Numbered from the stretch's first letter, positions 1 to 16,637 are shown. The stretch is 64,000 bases of DNA from Trichuris trichiura (GCA_037903355.1 JBAJFE010000014.1:1922001-1986000), one strand, 5' to 3'. Notes: generated by a model not told the origin, from the letters alone. Translations and numbers: made by a program.

Positions 1-1
1 T

Positions 2-5107
<5,106 letters not shown>

Positions 5108-5155
5108 CTTTGTCGTTTTTGTCTATGCATATATATATTATCTGTTATACAGAAC

Positions 5156-5161
5156 AGTAAA
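5156..5161 (+). promoter_or_regulatory. Possible variant poly(A) signal of prp-8 (AGTAAA)
   Basis: AGTAAA lies about 50 nt after the Prp8 stop in an AT-rich tract. No canonical AATAAA is seen nearby. AGTAAA is a known weaker variant of the signal; assignment is by position only. Confidence 0.3.
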
Positions 5162-5527
5162 GCATGTACGCTCAAGATTAGTCTACCACGTTGAGCTGCT
5201 TGCAGTGACGAAAATGTTTTTTTTTTATTTTTACCTATTAGGTATCCTTTTTTTGTAGTTTTAGGCATTGGATTGCTTAGAATTTTGGTGGATCGGTGCT
5301 TTTATTTTTTGGTGGCGGTTAGCGCATTGGTGAGTTACTGTTTTACGTTCGCATTCCATCAAAGTTGCCATTCATTCAATTGGTATACACACGTAAGTTT
5401 AGCCTATTCATTCAAGGTTCCATGTTTCGGAAGTAGTGGCGTTAATGCTTAAGCTTTTAATTGTTTTCTGCACTGTAATTGGAATTAAGTTTTGAGTTTT
5501 ACGTTTGATTGCAGGTGATGGTGTAAG
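5162..5527. other. Intergenic gap between prp-8 and the next gene
   Basis: About 370 bp of T-rich sequence with no supported gene. A tttgattgcag tract ends at 5515, 13 nt before the ATG at 5528. It could be a 5' splice-acceptor for a leader exon or a spliced leader. Confidence 0.5.
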
Positions 5528-8500
5528 ATGCTTTCTGCAGCAGACAAAGAGGATACTGTGGAGAGCAGCATTTGCGACCAGAAGGGTCCTACCACGATTG
5601 ATCGCGTTAGTTGTTGGCCTCAGTCTGATTGGTATCAGGGACGCGAAAGCAATCCTTCTACATATTCTGTTAGTCTTTATCAGCCTTTCACGAATGGCCG
5701 TGCTGACGATCAAACAGGCAATTTATTTATTGGCAGCGTAGCATGCGGCGAGCCTGTCAGTGTTATCCGCTACACCGGTTCTAAATGGAACGATTCTGCC
5801 CCCATAGATGCTGTGACGCAGCAAAAAGAAATTTGCAGTGAATCTCTCTTCCAAACGGACAGCAGGGTGCCTATTAGTGCCTGTGATCCTGCTCTGGTCG
5901 TAGCGCCCTCAGAAAGAGCCGATGGGCAGCATTGTGATGTTGGTCTCCCTGCGGATAGTTGGAATTTGTTGCCATTTGCTCAATGCAGAGATACAAGTAC
6001 ACTTGACAGTATTGAAGTCAAACGGTTGCTTTCGGCCGGTGTGGCTCCTTTAAGAAATTTTTCTAAAGTTCTCGATCACTCCCTTCCTGCAGTTTTGAAC
6101 TGCCAAAGCAGTTCGGCAAGGTCTTGCTCTGCTTATCAAACTTCCAAAGGCTACGCTGTTTCGACGGTCGGAAATTGTGGCATCCCTTTTGCTCAAGTTT
6201 CTGCTGATAGCAGTTTTGCTAACGTAAGCGAAACGCTTCCCTTTCCTCACCTGCGAGCTCATTTTCAACAGGTTTCAATGCCTAGCAACGTGAATGCGCT
6301 TCCATTGCCTGCTGGTTCTTTTTCGCGATCTGCAGGTACATCACAATATTATGCTTTGAAATTAACTTGTCTGAACGCGCACTGTTGTATGCAAGCTCAT
6401 ATGCGCTCGTTTTTTTATAAACTTTTTTTATCCTTTATCAACTAGTTCATCATAGGTATGGTTGAATCTTGATTATCCGAATTTAGCGAGATCAGTGGTA
6501 GTCTAGATGGTTTATGGCTGTTTTTTTCAATGGTTTTCTTTATTTCCTCATTTCTCAAAGTTTTTTGAAAATGTACAGAAAGTTAATGTTACGAGCGAAA
6601 CGTTGAGATTACATGCAAGCATTGCACATAAAAACGAATCTATTGCGGGCGTTTGTTTCAAAGTTATCAAATGCTTTGTGGCTCCTTCGCTCGCGGGTGC
6701 ACTTCAAGCACAAGAGCCTTTTTGAACGACTCGTATATCCTTTTTGCCTTTAAAAATCACCCAGAGCAACGTTCAAGTATTGAAAAGACTTACCCTGTGT
6801 AGTGCGCGCATATTCATTTTTGTTCATATTTCTTGAGCAACTTATTCTTGGATTTTTAATAGTAGTTGAACAATCTTACCTTTGTTCATCGTTTGAAATC
6901 TCAACTCCCTGTTGTCGCAAAGTGAGCTTGTTTCACTATCAGAACTGACATGTCTCGACCCATCGGATGCATAAAAGATGTAAGATTAAGCAGAGAAATT
7001 TCGCAATCACAACTGCATCAATGATGTCGAGGTATTTGTCTTGTGGCTACGAAGGCGCGTTATCGATAAGTAACCTTGCCTTGCTATTTTAAGATTTTAA
7101 AGTTGTAACGCACTGTAAATGCTTTCATTTCCTTGAGTATCCGGATAAGCAAAATTCTGTTGTTTTAATAGGCTATCTGCTTGCTGGTTCGATCTTTGCT
7201 ACTTATCAAATTGGTGGAAAGCATGTTGCCCTTCTTGCACTTTTCTAGGCGCTAAAAGCCTGAATATTCCTTGTTGGATTCTTGAATTCGAAGCCTTGCA
7301 GCGGACGTCTAAATAGTAATGATGTATGGACTTTCTAAGTTATTGTGCTATTTTCCATCAAGTAAGAAAACATTTAGAGGGAATGTGGCTGACGGGAATG
7401 CTGTTTTTGCCTTGATAAAGTTGGCTACTCATTTTCGTGTTCAGTTGTCCACAGAGCCGCTGCTCTTACCATCACAGCCATACTGAAGTGTTCTTCCTGT
7501 AACGTACGAGAAAGATATACAAGGGCGGAAGCAATAGTTTTTTCATACAATGAATCAGGATGTTTCAATTCTTTGTAACCAAAATGATTAAGGGTGGTCC
7601 TACCCTTAGATGAAAGGCGCTAAGGTATTAATCCCCCATATTATTCCTGTCCGCATTATGGAATTGAGTGAATCCATTTTCGTAGATTTTTTTCAAGAAG
7701 GTTTAGTGCATTAATACTTGTATTTATTATTAGTAAACTCTACAATGCCGTTCATTTTTTAGTTGCTTATACGAAAAGTTCAACCTAATGGTTCTGTCTT
7801 ATAGATAATTCCGTTGGTGCTTGTCTCCTGCAACCGTTGCAGTCGACCTTGAAGGGAAGCGATGGCGAACACGAGGAAGCAGTCTTTTCTAATAGCCTCC
7901 CTTTCGAAGATCAAATTCGCTTTCGCAAGCGCGACTATTTCGGAATGCCCGTCAACCTTAGCGTATTGTCCAAAAGTGACTGCACGGGACAAGTGATCTA
8001 CAGCATAACGACATCGTGCTCGCGAAGTATGACGAAAAGGAAAAATAAAAACCCTCTGGCCACCAAATTTACCGTACGCAACTTGAAGCAGCTATTGCAG
8101 TGCCAGGAGGCGGCTCTGCGAACTAGCAAATACCAAGTTCATATGGATGGCTCTTCCATGTCTGGTCAACCCGCCTTTATTTTGGGAAATGCTAACGGAA
8201 GAAGGCAAACGTCTGCTATACCGTTGTTTCCGGCGGCTGGCCCAATTCATGGTATTTATTAAGTGGCTCGTTGGATCCTTTGTTTTGATGCTAACTCTTT
8301 CAGCTGCAAGTGCGGAATCTTACGATAGAAGCTTTCTTCAAGGGGTTGCTGCCAGCAGTTCTTTAGTCGGCGGTCCATTCACCGCCAACTCTATTGAGCA
8401 TATTGAACAAAAAAATGTAAAAAGTATTAGGCGACCACAGCGGCCAAGGTTTTTCGATTTCGAAACGTTAGAAATTGGCCATTTCGTCGTAAGTCGAACG

Positions 8501-9216
8501 ACGTCGGCAAGCGTTTGCGGCAACAAGCTACGACTGTACTTTTCCAAACAGTATGTTCCAGCGCAGTTTGTTTCCGCATTTTTGCATGACTTTTTTGCAG
8601 ACAAATGATCTACGATTTCGAATGGTCAAATGGCGCATCGCTGCTTAAACAATTCGTCGCGATAGTTGTTCGATTTGGCAGCATTATTGGAATGCGTTTT
8701 CAAGGCGACAGCATTATTATTGCAGTTTCCGAACCGCCGAGGTGCGTTCTCAGCAGCGGGAAAAGTAGTCCCATTAAGCGGCATTGCGATAACAATTGTG
8801 ACATCACCAACGGAGAACTTACTAATTCGTTTGTTCACAAGGTTACAAAAAGCGGAGCTTTTGCTCCTCTTCTTTCTTAAAAAGCTATTTTCGTAATTTA
8901 GATAACCTTGTGCAGGGCACAGGCGCTTGTTGTTCAAAACTTGCTTTTGCAACACGATTCTGAAATGGAAAGACTACTATTTCATTTCCAACTGGGCTAC
9001 GGCGCGGTATATGACCACAACGGTGAACGGTGCTCCTTTGCGGACCATTGGTTGCTCAATAAAGAAATGCAAGAAAACGTTACGGCTTCAGCCAGTTTGG
9101 CGCCAATCGTTGGTCAAGAAAACTGCAGTCTAGATTCGGAAGCACCTGTCAAGCTCGAAGGAATAGCATTGGAGCCAGTTGCTTCCTCTGATCCCGAGGG
9201 AAGTTCTCACTTTTAA
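5528..9216 (+). CDS. Unrecognised five-exon protein (~676 aa) with a C-terminal PH-like (TRF-like/HOY1-type?) segment
   Basis: Exons by open frame, splice signals and phase: 5528-6335, 7805-8251, 8304-8550, 8601-8828, 8916-9216 (TAA). The total is 2031 nt, divisible by three. The intron ending at 8303 carries a tgctaac branch-like motif. The first 270 residues are Ser/Ala/Gln-rich and probably disordered. Residues about 270-420 contain a basic stretch (MTKRKNKN) and no domain I know. From about residue 467 the order LEIGHFVVSR, KLRLYFSKQQ, MIYDFEW, GSIIGMRFQGDSIII, SEPPRC, CDITNGELT, LLLQHDSEMERLL parallels, by memory only, the PH-like domain of plant TRF-like/HOY1 proteins. The tail is acidic. 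An alternative splice model (exons 8601-8664, 8726-8841, 8916-9216; 660 aa) also keeps frame; I prefer the first because it keeps the domain continuous. Function unknown; nuclear localisation is only a guess. Confidence 0.7.
6336..7804 (+). other. Intron 1 (1469 bp) of the unrecognised 676-aa gene
   Basis: Starts GTACAT after GCAG and ends TTATAG; both boundaries are phase 1 and the junction forms an intact GAT codon. Nothing else is recognisable inside: no repeat arms and no convincing reading frames. Confidence 0.6.
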
Positions 9217-9456
9217 GCATACTGGTGCAGACACGGTTTTTGATTGTGTTTTTCTTTTCGTTTTCAGCCGTTAATTTCTTTTTATGTTTTTACGTTGTTG
9301 TCCAACTGCTTTTCATGTTGGCCTACTGTCAATTGAAAAAGTTAGGGGGTCTAGCGTGGAAGTCTACCATGGCTTCATGCCTTTTGGCCGCTGCCAACGC
9401 CTACCTTTTCTCCAGTTTTAAACCATCCGTTTCGTTATTGTTCAGTAGAAACTAAG

Positions 9457-9667
9457 GATCTTGATAACATCCTTCCCGCCAGGAGTTGTAGCTTCAATAT
9501 CAATGGGTAATACGCGACGATCACTGGACAATGGAGCAGCACACCTTAAGTGTACGCTTAGGCTTAGGCTAGGGCAGGACAGGATGGTCTGCAGATGAAC
9601 AGTACCCACTTGAATTCCTTTTAAGTTGCCACCACAACTCCTGGCGGGAAGAATGTTGCTAAGATCT
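9457..9667. repeat. Inverted-repeat element (MITE-like) containing two TTAGGC units
   Basis: The arms 9457-9491 and 9632-9667 are imperfect inverted copies of about 35 bp sharing the core TTCCCGCCAGGAGTTGT. The interior is about 140 bp with no reading frame. It contains TTAGGCTTAGGC at 9558-9569, two units of the nematode telomere repeat, followed by a TAGGGCAGGACAGGAT stretch. A related sequence on the opposite strand occurs near 60550-60575. A target-site duplication is not clear. Confidence 0.65.
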
Positions 9668-10011
9668 CAAACCAAGATTTATTTTATCAGTTTACGAGTT
9701 TTTGCTTAACAGAAAATTAGGACTGGGCCATTCAGTACCTTTCGAACTGGTAATATCATTTAAACATTGACATGTATGGTGAGTCCGTTTAATGGTGTGC
9801 AAAAGTAATAGTGATGTAGTGTTCAGATTTTTTAGTGCCTTCAGCTTAAGAGGTTGAAAACGGGAGAGTTCATGTCATAATATTAATGATGACAGACTTT
9901 TTCACGAACTTGAATTTTCTTTTAACTTAAGCATGTTTGAATAGTACTGAGTGGCCAGATTTTTTAGTTTTGTGTGACATCGCTATCGTGTTTTTTTTTC
10001 AGAGTTACACT
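9668..10011. other. Intergenic, with a decayed repeat remnant
   Basis: AT-rich with no gene. GTGAGTCCGTTTAATG at about 9780-9796 is a degraded copy of the arm of the hairpin at 10328-10404, so the same element family seems to have inserted twice within 600 bp. Confidence 0.5.
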
Positions 10012-10017
10012 TTTATT
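10012..10017 (-). promoter_or_regulatory. Poly(A) signal AATAAA for the zinc-ribbon gene
   Basis: On the minus strand a canonical AATAAA falls about 20 nt downstream of the TAA at 10037-10039. Its position supports the neighbouring small reading frame being transcribed from the minus strand. Confidence 0.5.
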
Positions 10018-10036
10018 TAGAAGCTCAAACTTCTTG

Positions 10037-10285
10037 TTAGATGTTCTTTTGGTAGGAGATTGGATTAGTTTTTAAACAGAGAGTACAAAAATTCATATCT
10101 TCAAAAACAACAATTTTGCGACGACAAAAGCCACATGAATAACTTGGCCTATAAAAGTCGAAATGTTTCTCAGTCGCTTTTCTGTCTTCACAGTTGCTGA
10201 ATCTTTCCAAATGCCTTTTACGCAGAATTGCAAGTCGGATTTTGTTTTCGCGAGCAAGCAATGGCAGCTTCAAATAAGCAGCCAT
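10037..10285 (-). CDS. Small putative zinc-ribbon protein (82 aa)
   Basis: A single open frame starts at a true ATG and ends TAA. The product is basic. Its first 45 residues are Lys/Arg-rich (LARENKIRLAILRKRHLERF). Four cysteines at 51, 54, 67 and 70 form CX2C-X12-CX2C (CGFC ... CTLC), the spacing of a zinc ribbon or treble clef. A canonical poly(A) signal lies just downstream. I do not recognise the family. There is no visible signal peptide or membrane segment, and no intron is needed. The gene sits between two inverted-repeat elements, so a transposon origin is possible. It could also be the last exon of a longer gene, although the ATG context does not demand that. Confidence 0.5.
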   Translation of the reverse strand: MAAYLKLPLLARENKIRLAILRKRHLERFSNCEDRKATEKHFDFYRPSYSCGFCRRKIVVFEDMNFCTLCLKTNPISYQKNI

Positions 10286-10327
10286 GCAAAATGTCTTATT
10301 ATGTTATTATTATCTTATTGAAATATC

Positions 10328-10404
10328 TTTATTACGGAGTGAGTCCCGTTTAATGTTGGACTGCTGTTTTATTGCACATTAAACGGGACTCACTCCGTAA
10401 TAAA
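10328..10404. repeat. Perfect 29-bp hairpin (fold-back element)
   Basis: Arms 10328-10356 and 10376-10404 are perfect reverse complements (TTTATTACGGAGTGAGTCCC... ) separated by 19 nt. The perfection suggests a recent insertion or active maintenance by gene conversion. No coding capacity. It resembles the terminal part of a MITE; a decayed copy of one arm lies near 9780. Confidence 0.8.
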
Positions 10405-10612
10405 AATAGTTCATTATGAAAACATACTGTCCCGTACCAAAAGATCATATCTTCGTTATTATCTTATTATATCGGAAACTTTCGGCATTGTGCGTCGAAT
10501 CTAAGCTACATACGACAGGTGCTGTTCTCCTGGCAACCGCTACGTTTATTATCCGTATAAGTAATTTTCTGAACACAGTTTATGAAAGACAGGGCGTCTT
10601 TTAACAGGCATA

Positions 10613-10872
10613 GGTTGTTTCATAGTTGATCTTCTGATTCACGGGTTTGGCCTGTTTGATGTATCTGTAAGTAAACTTCAAAGTGCCCTACCAACGAATG
10701 GATGAGCAAATTGTTAGAGAAATCGGATACCGCATACTGTATATACGGTATCCGATTTGTTCTGTAATTTCTCTAACAATTTGCGCATCCATTCGTTGGT
10801 AGGGCACTTTGAAGCTTACAGATACTTCAAACAGGCCAAACCCGTGAACCAGAAGATCAGCTATGAAACAGT
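10613..10872. repeat. Near-perfect ~260-bp palindrome
   Basis: The left half (about 10613-10732) and right half (about 10746-10872) are inverted copies with few mismatches. They include the shared block CTACCAACGAATGGATG and the inner arms AAATCGGATACCG/CGGTATCCGATTT around a 13-nt loop. The right half has a short insertion beside the inner arm. One arm is found again at 46508-46546, showing a dispersed family. Non-coding; probably a MITE or fold-back transposon. Confidence 0.8.
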
Positions 10873-13800
10873 TTATTTGCTTATAGCAAATAACTTTCTT
10901 GAGGAATAGCTAACCGCTGGTTCCAAGGATAGAAGTTCCTGTAGGAAACATTTTCATTAAATGGGAGAGCAATCTGGATGCCTGTTTTAGAAAGTGTCCA
11001 TTATATATTGTTGTACTGTGCTTGGCATGACTCAATAGTATACTATGAATTTATGAAGCAATTAACGCCAGAGTTCATTTAAAAAACATCACCTGAGATA
11101 ATTCCCTTATTTCTTTCGTGAGAGTGAAGCCCACAACGTAGGTGGGATGGTTTTGCAATTAACACTTTATCAGTTATTACTATGTTCGCATCTTGAAGCG
11201 GCTGGCTCCCAAATGAAAAGCAGTATGTAACCTCATCATAAAAAGTGGACAGGATGTTTATTAACGCTACCATAAAAGCAGACAACTACGGTCCACGATA
11301 AAAATTGAATAGAAGCATTATGAACAAGTATTATTAGAAACAAGGCGTCATAAATATTCGGCAGGTTAACATTGAACGGCGCTCAGGCAACCGCGTGTAC
11401 GGTAGACGGAAAAAGTCAGGTAGTAATGTTCGGCGGGACTTGGCTGGAGTGTGAGTAAATGGTCATTGGCTCAACAGCTGTATAACGGAGAAAAGTAAAG
11501 GGTACATTACTAACTATAAGAAGTAATTCGCGAATAATCTGATCTTCCTCTGCTATTTTTCCTTTTATTTAGTTTATGATTTTTTTCCGAAGCAACGCTT
11601 TTTTGGAAAATTTTGCAGAGTAGTTTAAAATTGAAAGACGCAGCATCTCCGAACATGCATTGTTAAACAAACAGGTGATGTTGCTGCTCTTAGCCGATGA
11701 CGATGCAGTCGGTTTCTTACTGCGCAGGTAGTCTGCAGTAGTTGAAGGCAAAAATAGTTGTCGCCGTATCTGATCCTTAATGAAAGGCCTACCTTCGCCG
11801 AGTGGTTGTTTTTCGCAACTTTAACAATGTCAGTTCGCTAGTCCGTGGTAATTAGAAATCGATGTCTATAGATCAGAACAAAGAAGAGCAAAAACGCACC
11901 TGACAGACAGAATTGACTTCGCTCTCTTAATTCAATGGAAGCACTGCCGAATGTCTTGACCTTGGTTTGGCAACTTGAAGTCTGACGCACGCGTGCATAG
12001 GACTCGTAAAAGCTATAGGCACTGCCGTAAGCAACGGTTCAGACTTCCATTGTAAGGACATTCAGGTATCGACTGACGTATTACCATGCTGTCATGGAAT
12101 CAATAGGTAAACGAATCAGCCGACCATACCGTTGGCGATGGTAGTTCTAAGCTAGTACACCTGCAGTATCCCGAAGCTGTAGTAGAAACTGAAGCATTCA
12201 TTCAAAGCATTCTAGTATAAGAACTAATGAATCACAGAGTGAATCTATGTTGTGTATGTAGAATTTCTTATGCAAAAACCAGAATCGCAGATAGGCTCTA
12301 TAAAGAACTCATTCTATCAAGGAACAACTTGTGAGTTTGGAAGAACCCGCGAATGCGATAACTTAGGTGCAGTAGTCTTAGAGCATGATGCAAACGGAAC
12401 AATGCATTTGGCCTTCAGCGCATAACGCGCAGTTAGCTGCAACATTTCGTTATGTTGTTCTCAAGAACTAATGTTATTTATCAGGGAAATTGCTTTCCTC
12501 GGACCATTTGACCCAGTATTGATTTACCTGCGGTTGGAGAACAGAACTCTGATCATAAGAGCAGAATGAGCTTCACTCGATCAACTTCAAACTTCGCAAT
12601 ATTTCTATTTCTGTCTGCGACAGTTTATCTACCTGTATCTTGTCTTTTAAAAGCAGCAACGACTATTCACAGGCCAGCGTCTTCCTAAAAAAACTTTGCT
12701 GGTTAATGGTGGCAATAGTTTAATTAAAATTTTTAATCTCTGCAAAATAATCCCATCTTCTTCTTGTTCTATGCATCTCATTTTGCGCAGTTTCAGAAAC
12801 TGCAGAAAAATGTTGTATCAAGCGGAGATTATCTGTTACGAGGAAATGAAACAAATTCTACACTTCTGTCATAACGAATCCGGTCAAATAGCATTAATTC
12901 AAAAAACTAAAAGCGGAAGAACAGAAATTGGATTAATGTTATGCAACTGGCAAAAATCGTTTGTCTAAGTCGCGGTCTTATCGTATCTGCAACAGACCTT
13001 TGTGAGAAACTGTTCCTACGAAAATGTTGCAGCAGATGGGAATAGGTTTGATCGGCATAGAAAGGAGTATTTCAATTCCAATCTTTGAGCAACACTTGAT
13101 AGGGTTAAGCTAACACGTTGTGTGGCTGCTACAGTTTGTATGAAGCAACTTTGTTGAGCATATAGCATATGCGCCATTCAAGAAAACATCGACATTTCAA
13201 ACAGGAAGTATTAAGTTACGTATTAGGTCAACTAAACGTCCTACTGATGACAGGGTGCGGATATCCCAAAAGGTTGTGCTTCTAAAAATTTTAATGAACA
13301 GTTTCCGCCTGCAGAAAAATTGTAAAAAAACCGTACGCCTAAATATGAAAAGCAAAAGCAGTTTACATTTTACCGTTCTAACATATTTTGAACTGCCATG
13401 ATAAGCATCACGAAAAATGTAATATTGTTTCAGAACGTCAGTTTTGGTTTCAGCATTAGCAGACGTGATTAATATGGTAAGGCAAAACTTTCTACGCTTT
13501 TTTTCGTAGATGCTACTTTATTTAGGATGAACCGGTCGGTAGAACATTTTTGCAAATACAAGCTCCTTCTTAAACCTGAATTACAAGCAAAGTAAAAACG
13601 CGAAGGCGCATATAAGCAACAAGCGGTATATTCTGTTTGGTCAAGAGGAGTTGCTTGCTCAGGAGCGCAAAGCTGTTTTATGCACTCATTGATTGAAGTC
13701 AAGGGAGGAGGGCAAAGAACAGCACTTGCAACTAAGCATAGCTAAGCTCCATATCGTCGGCATAAATACTTGAAAGGAAGCGTGACGTTTGCTTTACTAA

Positions 13801-16059
13801 AGAATACGTAACTGTCTATGGCAAAACAGTTAAGGGGCATAGCATTCCATTTACCAAAAGATATTGGCGGTCTGCTCATTTCCGTCAGCAGTAATTTGTC
13901 GAATCCTCGTAAACGTTGATGGAACTTTGCCTCAATTGCGATTCTACCGCTTGATAAGAGCATAGTTTTTATATGCAACGTGCTTTAGAAGAGAGCAGCG
14001 AAAATTCCATTTCGGAGCTTGAGTACAGTTCAGGATGATTTGAAAGCTGAAATAAAGGTACCATGCTTATAAGCAGTGGAACGTAGCGCTAAGTTTGAAA
14101 AGGGCGGAACGCTTCATGTAAGCGCGCTATCGTCTCAACAGCTTCTAAGCCTTAACGTAAGCAGTGCAATTCAAGTCAGCTATCGAGGCTTCCCTCCGTC
14201 CTTCAGTAGGTTTTTATTTGGAGTGGTAAGCCAAAATCTGCTGTCTGCGTATACAAGTTTTCATGAGGTAATATGTAAAAGTATGCTCATTAAATCGTTG
14301 GCGCAGACGCGTTAGCATTTTGCTTAATTCTGGCAACGACAAGTCAGTTTAACAAACTGCTTTCGGGAGAGTGACCATCGATCAAACAAATCGCTCCCTC
14401 ATATCGACTTGATAAAGCGACGTCGCCAGCGTCGAGTATAACGAACTTTACACAGTGGAAATAAAAGCAACATTTATTCAGCTGAATTCGCATTCTGGCC
14501 ATGTCATTCAAGCTATTGGAGAAATTAAACTGACAGGAAACATCAGCATGACAAGTGTTTTTTCATCGGTGAAGACCAGCAACATTCAAATCATCAACTC
14601 GGCAATAACGTCGAACAAATGACTTTCTATAACAGAACCGGAATGTTTCATTTCGTAATGAACAACTTGCACCTGTGTGTAGAAATTAAATAAGCTGCGC
14701 GCCAGCACTTTCTTGGACGAATTTGCCGACAAAAACTAGGCATTCTACTTACGGGAAAAGAAGAAGATGGGCGTGGTGCCTTCTCATCCACCTGTCGTCT
14801 CGTTGGGCAATTTCATTTTCTGCTGACTTTGTACTACTACGTCTTTAAATTAATAGTCAAAGAAACTGCCAATAAAGAAAATGACTATTGCAGAAACTAG
14901 TCAATAAAAAAACGACTCCGCAGCGCCATGCTTACAAAGATTTAATCTACATCTAACTACAAAGAAGCATACTTTAAAACTCCTTCGATGCACCTACCGT
15001 AACAGCATGCAGTATACTTGGGTTGGTGTATAAGCTATTTGCTTTCGTAGGAACAGCAACAAATTTCGCTCGAGCTATCGAATCTAGTTTTCTAAACATG
15101 TCCACAATGCAGAACATGACATGCGAGCAAGCTGGTGAAGCCTAAATGTCTTAACAGTGAGCAGGTGAAGGTTAAAGTGCTTTTCATTCCAGAAGAAACA
15201 AAGGCAATTATAAAAGCTTTATGACAGACAAGTTCGAAATCGTCCTTGGTTGTATGTTATTATTCTATAGTTTAAGTGTGATGCCACGGATGAGCTGAAC
15301 GTGGCGTCCACCTTATTGAGCACTTACAACTGGGATTAGCATTGGCCTGTACTTTGCATCAAGCAAACAGATGTTGGTAATACAATTGCCATAAAGTTGT
15401 AAATAATATTTTTAAAAATATTTTACTCACAGACAAGCCATTTAGACCTACCTTTGTACTTATTAATACAATTAATACGGGCATGGTATTAATACATAAT
15501 CACGTTGAAAAGAATTATAGCAAGAGACATTGCCGCCTTGCAAATGCAATTGACTGAGGGGGAATATTTCCTTTCCCGAAAACCAATCGCAGCTATCCGA
15601 CGGATCGAAGGTTTACTGATGAGGAGCAGGTGGAACTAAAAGCCCTTCGGTCCCTCTTAGCTGCCAGTGATCGAGGCGTGCCAGCCACGGCCGCATTACT
15701 TACACGAAAAAAAGGTGCCGCTCGGAACTGCTGGTGCAAACAGCGTTTACGCCCAGAAAAGGGTTGTACAAAAACAAGGCTTGATCGAATTGCATCACGC
15801 AGCCGCCTAAAACTTAATGGAATTACATGCGGTAAATCGCTCGGCCGGGTCGACGTCTGCACTTCAATCTTTGTCTCAACGAGCCGAAACGGAGAAACCG
15901 CTGACGGCGCAAGCCTACTTGATTGATGTTTGAAATAATCAAACGGTTTCAAATAGGCCTCAGTATGAATTCATTAGGCAGCCGTTGAATGGTTGACCGC
16001 CAACGACGCGCCAACCCGTGGGGCCTTTGAACGATGGTCGTCGTTGGCCACCAACTCCA
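10873..16059. other. Long intergenic stretch, no supported gene
   Basis: About 5.2 kb of AT-rich sequence. Only short frames occur, mostly without ATG. A GC-richer patch at 15593-15952 is open on both strands. The plus frame includes DRRFTDEEQVELKALRSLL and looks protein-like, but has no start, splice context or known domain, so I do not call it a gene. Confidence 0.4.
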
Positions 16060-16065
16060 TTTATT
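16060..16065 (-). promoter_or_regulatory. Poly(A) signal AATAAA for the minus-strand gene at 16087
   Basis: Canonical AATAAA on the minus strand about 22 nt past the TAA at 16087-16089. It supports a real 3' end here. Confidence 0.5.
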
Positions 16066-16086
16066 AAACAAGAAATTCTATGCCCA

Positions 16087-16637
16087 TTACATCCACCAAC
16101 CCATTTGTTCTTTGCCGTTCCGCGCAAAGTTCATGCGCTCCATCGAGAACAGTACCGTAAATAAAGAATTGGTAGGTAATTGGCTGTTACTGTAAGTACA
16201 CATAATACGTTTGGCAATGTGATGTAGCTTCCAATTCGCGCCGGTATCCGTTTGATGAAGTGGATGCAGGTTTGGCCAATCGAGCATCGTGTCGTTGTCT
16301 CCGAGACGAACCCTTCTCTTTGTAGGGCCTCTCACTTTACGTAGTTGATCTACTTCTCGCGCCGTGGTTAGCCAGAGGGTAGCAGCTTGTTTAAATATTA
16401 ACGGTGCCTTCGTGTCGTCTATTATATAGCACCGTAATTTTAAATTAGGATCAATAGTGATCGACCGATCTCGCCTTCGCTGGCCTGCAACTTTTACGCA
16501 TAACGGTGACCTCCTTTTGGCGCGCTTCAGATCGGGCCAGGCGCTGTAGGTGCCAGGAATCGCCGTAGTGTTGCATACCTTTTCAGTTTTTGCTTGAGAA
16601 TCCGTTCGTTGGATTCGATATCGGCTAGACGGTGCAT
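16087..16637 (-). CDS. Unrecognised small basic protein, head to head with the ERK gene
   Basis: A minus-strand frame stays open for about 200 codons from near 16687 to the TAA at 16087-16089, which is followed by AATAAA. That frame has no ATG. A model with exons 16637-16579 (ATG, HRLADIESNERILKQKLK) and 16543-16087, joined across a 35-bp GT-AG intron, gives 171 aa in frame. The body is basic and hydrophilic (LKLRCYIIDDTKAPLIFKQA, LHQTDTGANWKLHHIAKRI) and ends MGWWM. There is no signal peptide or membrane segment, and I do not recognise the family. Its 5' end lies in the presumed 5' leader of the ERK gene, so promoters may be shared. The local sequence is GC-richer than its surroundings, which lengthens chance frames, hence moderate confidence; the 35-bp intron is unusually short. 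Confidence 0.4.

Noticed and set aside
9225..9455. Hydrophobic 76-codon frame after the 676-aa gene
   Set aside because: No ATG-based start, T-rich composition and position directly after a stop suggest 3' UTR.
12696..12968. 90-codon plus-strand frame
   Set aside because: No ATG at its start, no splice acceptor and no recognisable motif.
15593..15952. Open frames on both strands in a GC-richer patch
   Set aside because: Both strands open over the same bases; no start, splice signals or family. The plus frame looks protein-like but cannot be supported.
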